Origin: Diogma glabrata
Taxonomy: Eukaryota > Arthropoda > Insecta > Diptera > Cylindrotomidae
Assembly (NCBI GenBank): GCA_963693315.1
Contig: OY856188.1
Span: 99,174,915-99,238,914 of the forward strand
DNA: 64,000 nt
Reading direction: 5' to 3'
Position 1 is the first letter of the stretch, and the number at the start of each line of letters is the position of its first letter. The translations under genes were made by a program, and so were the position numbers. Positions 55,321-64,000 of the stretch are shown here, in pieces. Under the pieces are notes generated by a model. That model searched no databases. It saw only the letters and a list, made by a program, of their open reading frames with translations, and had not been told where the DNA came from.

Positions 55321-57239
55321 ATAATGGTGTTGTTAGCGTCACCGGACATGTGGCTTTTACATCACTGTTTTATAAGGTCTACCACAAGGATTACTGTCGA
55401 CTTCCTAACATAGGTCGCGGAAGTATTTTTGCTTATTTGACACGCTTAGATGACACGTTTCAATTCCAATCTAGCTTCACAGCATCGTCGTCGACGAGTT
55501 GGATTTTCATGACATCTTTCTCGTTGATATTTTTTTTGTGTTCTAAGGCATTTATGCTGCTAACTGAAATATGAATATATGTGTGTCTCAAAGTAATTGA
55601 CTCATGGTTTATACAGTAATTGAACTTGATATTTTATACTTTTTCGAAAATTATCAACTTTGAGATCGTTTTACCACTAAAGTCAAGAGTAATCCCCTCT
55701 GTAAGTACTTTCACAGGTTGTGTGAAATTATTTATGCTAATTTGTACTTTGTATCAAGTAGTATATTCATATTAAAAAAATTATTATGGGTCACTCATGG
55801 CGTTAGATATAGAATGATCATTTCCTGAAAGTTTTAGGAAAATTTAAGGTATTTTGCAAAGGTTGTTAACGTCTAGTACAAACATTCAATATAAATTTCT
55901 AAATTAGCAATCAATCAATCAATTATGCTAATATCATGTGCTAGAAAATGATGTGCTAGAAAAGCACACTTGAGTTGCTGGAACTAATTGAAGTGGGTTT
56001 GAAAGATAACGTTTTCTAAATTTTTATGTTCCTCCACGATTTCCATAGATATACAGCAAATATTCTGGTCTAAGAATGATAGTTTAAATCTCAATAAAGT
56101 TGCTGAGGAAAGAAATAGCTACAAACGTTTTCTTTGATTCAAGTCTATTGTTTTGCAATGGAAAAATATTATGAGTATATTACATTACAATAGAAATAAG
56201 TATCACAAACTTTTGTAAGATTTTTTTCAACTCAATTAATTACCATTTCTTAGGAATTAAATGTAAGTTTACGAATTATGACGTCTACGTTAGTGGTATC
56301 TGTTTGAAACCAAAAAACATTTTCTGCTGCAAAATATCATTTTCAACTTTCAAACAAACAAAAACCAATCTGTCGAGAGAAAAATCTGTTATTGATATTT
56401 AAATTATGATAATTTACCTTTGTCTTTCTATTATGTAAGAATAATCATCATTTTCTTTACGTTTTTCAATTCATTCATTCAAGAAAGATGTTTAGATAAA
56501 ATTGCCATTTAAATATTAAATTACTCTTTCATTCCAGTTGCGACTGTTAAATTACTCGTTTACTTTTATGTATAACGAAAAAAGATTAAATTTGTTTATA
56601 GAGAAATCAATTTTCCGTTAACGTATATTTTCCAAAATTTTCCAAATTTAATCAGTATAACAATGATATTTTGTAGAGATTCTAAACTGTAAAGGTAATT
56701 GTTATTGAAATAATGCACAGACAAAAGGTTTATTTATAGAAGAAAAATCAAATTGTTAAAAAATTGACAAGGAAAAATTGATACTGGAATGAATACAAAT
56801 GATTTTAATCAGCTATTGACTTTTCCTTAAAGTTTTCCTTTTTTTAATGAATTCTGTTCTTTCGTTTTTATAATATTATTTAAGTGATTAAGGTCAATCT
56901 ATTGATTTTGTTTGACATAATTATATTGATGTGATGATTTTATAAAAAAGAAAATGCAATCGAAAACTTTTTATAAACGACAAATGAAGGTAGAAAGTTC
57001 ATCATATTATAAACGATTTTGTGTTTTTCAACGTAAGAGCAATAAATATAATTCTGGTAAATTTGTCGTTACTCTGAAGTATGAAAGATAACGTGTTTTA
57101 TGTGATTCAATTATTTATTTACAGAAATCATCTTTGTATCAACTTCTATTTTGTTTTTTTGATAAAAAAATATTTTTTGTTAATAAAATGTATTTGAGGT
57201 ATGATCAATGCTTTCACATTCGTCTATTCGTAAACGTAA
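55321..57239. other. No recognisable feature
   Basis: Unstructured AT-rich DNA. A short match to the LINE at 41320 (AATGCTTTCACATTCGTCTA near 57210) stands alone and may be chance or a scrap. Confidence 0.4.
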
Positions 57240-57405
57240 TCGTTTAACAATGAACTCATAGGATTGATAAAAACTTCAACTTGGTTAAAAATAAATCCAA
57301 ACGTAGATGATGTACCTGATGAGTTTTTTCAATCATGGTTGGAAAGCAACGCTAATCTATAGAAATATGCATTATCTGGTGTACACAATTCCGCCTGTGA
57401 ACTGT
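57240..57405 (+). pseudogene. Coding-like scrap, unknown
   Basis: One plus frame reads IGLIKTSTWLKINPN then VDDVPDEFFQSWLESNANL before a TAG, and continues after it with KYALSGVHNSACEL. Trp-rich content is unusual for random AT-rich DNA. No family is recognised. Confidence 0.2.
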
Positions 57406-59149
57406 GAAGTGTTAAAAAGTTCTTTGTTTCTTTTCATTTTCATTAAAAAAACTTACCACTTCTCCGCCTCACTTGTTGCAGAATTTAGTTGCAGCTCTAA
57501 AAACAAAGTTTTTCTTACAAGAAATATGTTATGGTAGTACTTTCCACCATTTTCCATATCTTAAAATCTTCGATTCACATTTTCTAAAGGTTAAGATTAG
57601 TTATGCACCGAGCAAATTTTTTCATTACCGGCCACCGGGTAAAAATAAAATATAAAGGTTAAAAATTTATAAATTCTATTTTATTTTTTTTAAATAAAAT
57701 CTATATAATTAAAAATGTAAATGTTCGTTTGTTTAAAATAGGTACTCTTACTCTCCGAAAGTTCTTGATCGATTCTTTTGAAATTTTGACACAGTCTTGC
57801 ATTCGGATACAGGAAGATTTTTATAAAGTTTTTTTTTTTTTGCCGTTATGCTCCATATAGAAATATAGGCTGTCAACAAGTACAAGTGTCCTTCACCTGT
57901 ATTAATCTCAATTCACTCCGTTTTATGGTCGAGTTTCACTTGAAAACTTAATTTATATTGTTTTATTTGATTTTTGTTAATGGTTTTACTTGAAAACACT
58001 TTAAATGCCACGAGTCCAAGGTGCCACTAGACCGACCACTCACTTAACACAAATACATACATTTATATACATGCTATCAAAAAAATGTTCCATTTCATTG
58101 TTTCCCAATGCTCGGAAATTGGATATATTGTATGTAATACGGGAATACTAAAAACTTCCATACCGAGTGATATTTTCGGTTGTAATACCACGAGTCATTG
58201 AAATTTTTTCGAAAATTTTTTGATTTTACGATTTAAATTATTTAGCAACACAGCGAATCACAGCGCACAATAAACCACGAGTCCGAAGGACGAGTGGTTT
58301 AAGTAGTGGTTTGATTGAGCAGTGTTGCTTAAAAATAATTTAATGAGTAAAATTGAAAAATTTTAGACAAAAATTTTAATGAAGAGTGGTATTTAATGAG
58401 ATAATTTTTTTTAAATTATAATTTTGTTTAAAAGAGAATAATTATTAGTTTCTAAATAAAATTTTTTCTACAAATTATTCAGCTTATAAAAAATTATGTA
58501 AAATTGCAAATAATAAAAATGTCCGTTTTCATTCATAAATGATTGCATGTTTATGTTTATTTGTCAAAAATAAATTACAAATTTATAGCATTTATGCGCC
58601 TACTAAGATAAAATTATATTTCATTTTGATAGAAGAAAAAATGACAACAAAGAATTTTCATAACGACAAAGCAAAATTATCGACGACAAGAAGAATTGCC
58701 GACTGTTTAAATATCATAGTTTGTATGAACGAAAAATAAAATTTCTGACAGCAAAAAAAAACTATCTGCTAAATACAACTCATCACCAAATTATTAGTCG
58801 ATTATTTTTCAACATTACCACTCATACCTCAAATGACATTCGTAATAATGATTATGAAAAATAATCGACTATTATTTGACGACTCGTGATATTATATATG
58901 ATAATTTTTTTGAAAATCAGAACCATTATAATGTTGTTTAGGACATAGTTATTCGTTGCCTAAATAGAAAAATTATTTAAATTTAATCGAGTAAATAAAG
59001 AATTAGCTCAAATTACAATTATTGAACATTTCTGTTTTCATTCTGTTCCAATTTCTACAAAGTTATTTCATCGTTGATTGCAATAAATAATGAATTGAAT
59101 GCGCGCTGCGGAATTTTTAAAAATAAATAAAAAGGTTTTTCGTTTCCAT
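57406..59149. other. AT-rich region with two hairpins, no gene
   Basis: A hairpin at 58232-58343 pairs TTAAATTATTTAGCAACA with TGTTGCTTAAAAATAATTTAA around ACCACGAGTCCGAAGGACGA. A second at 58794-58873 pairs TAGTCGATTATTTTTCAACA with TATGAAAAATAATCGACTA. ACCACGAGTCA near 58190 and TGACGACTCGTGATATT near 58880 may be outer ends of a larger inverted repeat. A generic ACTCTCCGAAAGTTCTTGAT block lies near 57750. Confidence 0.5.
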
Positions 59150-59320
59150 ACTACAAGAAGTTCTTCACGAAAAAAAACGATTTAGTGGATTTGTTCAAAA
59201 CAGCAATTGACATGATGCTATGTCATACAAACAAGTTTTCATAATTCAGCTTGACAAAAAGCTCGCTAGAAGCCATGTGAGAAGATTCAATGCTCCAACC
59301 ATAAGCGAAGTGACTGACAA
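59150..59320 (+). pseudogene. Helitron Rep/helicase protein fragment
   Basis: The plus frame reads YKQVFIIQLDKKLARSHVRR followed by FNAPTISEV. The RRFNAPTI(D/N)EV block is, from memory, a conserved piece of Helitron-encoded proteins upstream of the Rep domain. One stop lies just upstream and the frame is lost after EVTD. Only about 50 residues survive. Confidence 0.5.
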
Positions 59321-59772
59321 TTGTTGTAATAGTTACTTGTTTTATTTTTCTAATATATTTATATTTATTTAATAGCATACCAACATTTAAGATTTTATAT
59401 ATTTATTTTCTATTCAGAGCGTACATCACATTTACATGTCAATTTCACCATGTTTTATCTACGACTGCCGCCCTCTATGCTTACTATCATTTCATTACAT
59501 CATTACACTGTTATAAATGAATTATGATAGATGCACATCAACATCTCCCCTTTTATTGAAAAGTAATTAAATAATTCATTTTAACAAAAACTTTTATTTA
59601 ACATCCCAAAATTTAAATATCTTCAATTTTCGATTTAAGCTTTGGAAAGCTAAAAAGTAAAAACACTCTTACATATTCTCAATTTTAAAATTCTAATTTT
59701 ATTCATTTTATTTTCTAGAGTTTCTTCTCCTTTTTTGTTTTTGTTTTTTTTTACTTCATTATATAATCTTTA

Positions 59773-60300
59773 CTAGGGGAACCCTGTGCCTTTGCACAAA
59801 ATATTTTTTCATAAATTAATAACATAAACCCTGTTTGCAACGTTTAGTTCAAGCAAAGCATAAACTGAAACTGAAATGAAATTTAATAAAATAAAATTTA
59901 AAGATATTCAAAGTTTGTTTCGTTTATTTTAATCGTCGTTTAATTTTTTTATATTTTTTTGTATTCTATACTTTCCCTTCCGTATTCTCTTCTTTCGTAT
60001 GATATGGCTACGCTTTTTCGTAGCTTGTGTATTATATATATGACTAGGGGACCCCTGTGCTTTTGCACAAAATATTTTTTCGTAAATTAATAACATTAAA
60101 CTAATTTTAAAAAAAACTTGTTTGCAACGTCTATAGTTCAGGCAAAGCATAAACTGAAACTGAAACTAAATTTCGTTTGCTTCGTTTATTTAATCGTTTA
60201 ATTTTTTTATACTGTTTTGTGTTCTCTTCTTTCCCTTCCGTATTCGTTTCTTTCCTATGATATGGCTACGCTTTTCGTAGCTTCTGTATTACATATATGA
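59773..60300 (+). repeat. Composite repeat T, right copy: two tandem ~265-bp units
   Basis: Units begin ACTAGGGGAACCCTGTGCCT (about 59774) and ACTAGGGGACCCCTGTGCTT (about 60043). Both contain TTTGCACAAAATATTTTTTC, GCAAAGCATAAACTGAAACT and ATATGGCTACGCTTTT. The same blocks occur once at 19250-20070. Confidence 0.75.
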
Positions 60301-60590
60301 TATTTAAAAGGAGTTCTAGTTTCCCTACCAAATCTAGTTTGCTTTTGTATATGTATATTATTGGGATTTGCAATAGGATTTGAATTCAAATTAGAATCCG
60401 ATTTTGAATTCAAATTTGGACTTGAACTCAAATTTGGATTTGAAAGTTCATCAGACTGAGAGTTTTGAATCACTTCGAAATAACTATCAGATGGAATATC
60501 GGCACTATTTTTCTTTAACTGAAATTTATTTTTAGATTTTCTAATGTGGAAAATAGTATAATTTCCTACAAGAGATGAAAACATTGTTTT
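60300..60590 (-). pseudogene. Ty3/gypsy pol C-terminal tail
   Basis: The minus frame reads GNYTIFHIRKSKNKFQLKKN, an Asn/Ser/Pro-rich low-complexity linker (repeated SNPNL, SPNLNS, SNLNSNP) and TRFGRETRTPFKYH. The final TR.GR....P..Y block is the usual gypsy pol end. An upstream Met in the repeat block at 60591-60683 is not the true start. It belongs with the integrase relic at 60960-62600. Confidence 0.5.
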
Positions 60591-60955
60591 TTCGCAAGCA
60601 AACATTTGTTCACGAAACGCGCTAGCGTCGAGTGAGACATGTTTACGAACAAAAAACGTTTTTATCTCGCGTAGGAAATGCAATTTTTTCTATGATAGTA
60701 TATATATATATTATCGATATTTACTTTAAATTATAAAATAAGTTTTTGACAACATCTCATTAAAAATTCATATTCTAATTTTTCATGGTTGCTTTGTTTA
60801 AAAAACTTTGTAAAATTATATGAAAAACCATAGCAACTACAATTTGTTATTCTTTTTACACTGTAGTTGAAAAAGTACCCATTTTCACAAGAAATTAAGC
60901 GTGATGAAAATAGAATTTCTATATGCTATCATAAAAAAAATTCCTTCTAATATCA
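60590..60955. repeat. Composite repeat T blocks inserted in the gypsy relic
   Basis: Bases 60590-60720 match 19110-19250, and 60775-60945 match 20130-20285 (CATGGTTGCTTTGTTT, CATAGCAACTACAATTTGTT, TATATGCTATC). They separate the gypsy C-terminal segments. Confidence 0.6.
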
Positions 60956-62600
60956 TTTCCTTTTTCATTCATTAAAAAATACGACCTGGGAGTCTGCCTT
61001 ACCCAAAATTTTACCTGACTTTCAATTCATATCTTTACCTCCAACCTGATAAACAACGTCATCCCCTACAATAAAAGAATCTCTTGAGTGAGATTTTTTG
61101 TTATAGTACTTAGACATCCTATTTCATTTTTCAACTAACGTATTTTGAACAGTGTTGCAAAACGTTACTCGAAACGTAACGCAAAAACGAAATAACGAAA
61201 TGAAATAGCGTTATTAGTATTGATTACTTTCATAACGTTTTAAAAATTAAATTGCGTTACAATAACGTAAAACATAACGATAACGTTAATATTTATTTCG
61301 GTTTTTTGATATACTATTTGTATAATTATATGGAAATTAAAGCCCAAAAATCGGTTTTATAAAATCCAACTTATCTGCTCTTTTTCAATTACTGTGGACG
61401 CTTGAACTGAAGGTTTTGGTAATTATAAAATTGTTTGATATTTGAAACAAAATAATGAACATTTTATAAAATTTTATGTATATTTCAAGTAATTTCAAGT
61501 CTGCACTAGCAGTTTCTGCATCACAGGTGTTTTGAATAATTTTAAAAAGGAATATATTTATGCTGGATGCAATTTTTTTCAAGTATTTTGTTATTTAATT
61601 TTATTTTACTACGATTTACTACTTTTTGCATGCAAAATTTGAAAAATATCAATTTAATATTAATATACATGCAAAATTGGAAAAATATTAAATTTATATT
61701 AATATAATAATAACAAAATTTGAAAAATATTAATATTTATTAATGCATGCAAAAAGTAACTGTTCATTAGAGATTTACGAATTTTGTACATTGAAGTAGG
61801 TTAGTTTTAAACATAACATTTAATTTTAAAATAACGTAACTATAACGTTATAACATAACGAAATATAATATTTTTCTGTTTTATAACGAAATAACGTACC
61901 GAAAAAATAAATATAATGTTATAAAAACGAAATGCATAACGTTACGAATTGTTTTTTCGTTTTGCAACACTGATTTTGAATATCCCCAAAAGGAACAGAA
62001 TTTAACAAAAAAAATTTTATGGTAAGCTTTGTTCGTAAACGTCTACTTATTAGGATTTGAGATGGCGATAATTTTAATTTAGCTATTGGTGTATCCCTAT
62101 ATTCTAGAAGCGCTTTCCATAAAGGTGTTTTCGTTTCATTGCATTTTTTTTTAACATTTGCTTTGCAATGTGCACTCCTTTCTCTGACATCCCACTAGAT
62201 TACGGATAACGTAGGCTAGAAGTAATAATTTCAAAACTATTTTCATTACTAAACTTTTTAAATTCCCACGAAGAAAATGGCATATTATCCGAAATAAATT
62301 ATCTAGGTATTCCATGAGTACCGAAAATTGTTTCTAAGACTTTAATACAATCATAGGCTGTTGTACTCTTTAATTGACATACCTCCAACCATTTTGAAAT
62401 ATAGCCAAACATCACTAAATATAATTTGGATCCATATTCTGCTATATCCTCTGCAACTTTCTCAAACGGTCTGTCTGGAATCTCATGCGGAACAAACTCG
62501 ACATTTTAAAATTACATCTTCGAAGTCATTATTCATACCCGGCCAATATAACAGTGTTCGAGCTCTAGCAAGTTCGACCTTCCAACCAGAATTTTATATT
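60956..62600 (-). pseudogene. Decayed Ty3/gypsy integrase, split by a hAT MITE
   Basis: Minus order: ARARTLLYWPGMNNDFEDVI and LKCRVC (integrase zinc-binding end). Then the core: VAEDIAEYGSKLYLVMFGYI (the Asp is preserved as EDIA), LEVCQLKSTTAYDCIKVLET and FISDNMPFSSWEFKKFSNEN (second Asp). SSGMSEKGVHIAKQMLKKN contains the Glu. Beyond the MITE the frame continues VGDDVVYQVGGKDM near 61080, the gypsy C-terminal GD.V.Y block. Multiple stops show it is old. It starts within about 25 bp of the BEL/Pao end. Confidence 0.7.
61150..61972. mobile_element. hAT-type MITE with perfect 8-bp duplication
   Basis: The termini are CAGTGTTGCAAAACG and CGTTTTGCAACACTG (perfect inverted repeats, extended imperfectly by CGTAACG). 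The octamer ATTTTGAA flanks both ends (61142-61149 and 61973-61980). The 823-bp element is full of AACGTAACG/ACGAAATAACG motifs and has an internal inverted repeat (TACTTTTTGCATGC at 61618 versus GCATGCAAAAAGTA near 61745). No transposase. It interrupts the gypsy integrase relic. Confidence 0.9.
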
Positions 62601-62608
62601 CTTTTAAA

Positions 62609-63990
62609 CTAACCATTTGTTTTATTTAGGGCTGGGGTAAATTTATTTTCTACTTTAGTACTATGGTTGTTCACAACATCCTCGACCCTAAGTTGATCTG
62701 CAAGAATCGGCTTAATATCTTGTCCCTTTACATCAAGTACTGCTAGTTTGACAGCTGGTCTAGTGTAAATACCAGTTGCAGTTTTAACCGTTGCACTTCT
62801 TATCTGATTATTTTTTCCCTTCATGATTTCTACAAAGGTGTTAACCTTTTGGCCAGGAGTTTCTATGTGTTAGTTCGTCTACTATTACAACAACATCTCC
62901 AATCTTAAGTGATTTCACTGGTTCAAACAATTTAGTGCGACGGGTATGAGTTAGGAGATACTCTCTTACCCGCCTTCTCCAGAATCGATCAGCAATTATT
63001 TGAGATATTTTCCAACTATTTTTTAACGTCAAACCGTCATCATCAAATTTGCCTGGTGGATTTGATCCATCCGAGGATCCAACAAGAAAATGATTAGGAG
63101 TAATTGCTTCCATTTCTTCAGGGTCTATGGGAACATACGTTAATGGTCTTGAATTAATAACCATCTCAATTTCCATTAGATTACATCGCAGAATCTCATA
63201 TGTTGGTCTTCTTGTTGGCATTACTTCTTGTAAATTAGACTTCACAGATCGTACAAGTCTTTCCCAGCTAACCCCCATATGAGGCGACTTCAGCAGTAGA
63301 AATTTCCATCTTATTGTGGCAAATATTCCATTACGTCATCGATTTTAATCCTTTCAATTTCTGCCATTATCGCTAAATATTTCTATGGGACATCCTCGTC
63401 TTGCGATAAAATTTCTGATACACTGGATACATGTATCGGTTGAGAGACTGGAGGCGATCTCAATATGTATGGCTCGAATAGTCAGGCAGGTAAATAAAAC
63501 TCCCTATCTCTTCTTCCATCTTCGTCTAACTATTACTTCCATTGGTTCAAAGCAATCTTTACCCACGTACGAGAAGGGCCGTGTGTATGTTGATAATCTG
63601 GCAGGTGGTTTTCTCATCTCCGGTGGTTGTGGCTTAGCTCTATCATTTTTACACTTTTGACAATGTGATTTAATCTTGCTTATAACAACTCTCAGCCTAG
63701 GAATTACATATTTCTGACGAATCTCATTTGCAACAGTTTCGTGATTTCTATGGTGATATTTGCTAAGGCAAAAAAAAATATTAGTCGTGTAATAATATGG
63801 TACTTCGAAAGAAGAATTAATCGTTTTGTATCAATATTATCCACGGCATCCATTCGACCACACATTCGTAATACGTTGAACTGGTCCAAGTATGGTGAGC
63901 ATTTTTAAAGTTGGCTAGGTTTTTTCCAATGTGCCTGATTTCGCACCCAGTAGCAGTACTTCATCTTTATATGCGTCCCATTGACATTTT
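62609..63990 (-). pseudogene. BEL/Pao retrotransposon integrase region
   Basis: Minus order from the right edge: LRMCGRMDAVDNIDTKRLIL (BEL/Pao linker), the zinc-binding HHRNHETVANEIRQKY and HCQKC, RPFSYVGKDCFEPMEVIVRR (core start), [17 protein letters not shown] and EIFSDNGRN. Then SWERLVRSVKSNLQEVMPTR, SRPLTYVPIDPEEMEAITPN, HFLVGSS and DRFWRRRVREYLL, and the C-terminal IRSATVKTATGIYTRPAVKL. Frameshifts occur near 63770 and 62838, and stops lie in the core. The element continues beyond the window. These motifs are specific to BEL/Pao. Confidence 0.85.
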
Positions 63991-64000
63991 CTGTACAACA

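Noticed and set aside
57205..57230. ~22-bp match to the LINE ORF2 region at 41320
   Set aside because: Too short and isolated to call a LINE fragment; similarity does not extend on either side.
58232..58343. Hammerhead ribozyme in the ACCACGAGTCCGAAGGACGAGT hairpin
   Set aside because: GTCC-GAA-GGAC forms a simple stem-loop, but there is no CTGANGA or GAAA core.

Overview
The window looks like an AT-rich animal nuclear genome, most probably an insect. It carries arthropod-type retroelements (Ty3/gypsy, BEL/Pao, Penelope, CR1/jockey/R1-type LINEs), hAT MITEs and foldback palindromes. The only host gene seen is split into exons with GT-AG junctions. No bacterial operon, rRNA gene, tRNA gene or CRISPR array was seen. 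Species cannot be named from the sequence. A 200-base run of N (38901-39100) is an assembly gap.

Host gene. Two plus-strand coding exons, 27052-27212 and 40159-40266, join in phase. They encode part of the extracellular hormone-binding domain of a class B (secretin-like) GPCR, closest by recollection to the insect PDF (pigment-dispersing factor) receptor. The intron between them is about 12.9 kb and is filled with transposons. The remaining exons were not found. Much of the window is therefore probably intronic or flanking DNA of this gene.

Layout. 1-3240: giant palindrome of ~143-bp tandem units (foldback-like). 3250-5600: LINE 3' fragment between inverted copies of an unidentified gene fragment. 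5600-10660: mostly unassigned AT-rich DNA, one copy of dispersed repeat family R, and an R1-type LINE scrap. 10680-17376: a second R copy split by an apparently intact CR1-like LINE with ORF1 and ORF2. 17400-22050: repeat family S, a hairpin, a composite repeat and a hAT MITE with perfect 8-bp duplications. 22050-27050: minisatellites, a palindrome and a GC-rich coding-like island. 29292-38570: a Ty3/gypsy (CsRn1-like) element with two LTRs, interrupted by an inverted pair of Penelope-like elements carrying hammerhead-like motifs. 40637-43700: a jockey/CR1-like LINE on the minus strand with a nonsense codon and a lost catalytic Asp. 44009-46171: inverted R copy. 46571-49325: long-TIR DNA transposon with a decayed nuclease-like ORF. 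49490-53690: tandem repeats. 54730-55320: R1-type LINE remnant. 59150-59310: Helitron scrap. 59773-63990: composite repeat, decayed gypsy integrase split by a second hAT MITE, and a BEL/Pao integrase that runs off the right edge.

How it fits together. The window is layers of nested insertions around one receptor gene rather than a cooperating gene set. Visible order of events: LINE into R; Penelope pair into gypsy, which itself lies in the receptor intron; hAT MITE into an old gypsy copy. The two gypsy LTRs differ almost only by small indels, so some frameshifts may be uncorrected sequencing errors rather than old decay.
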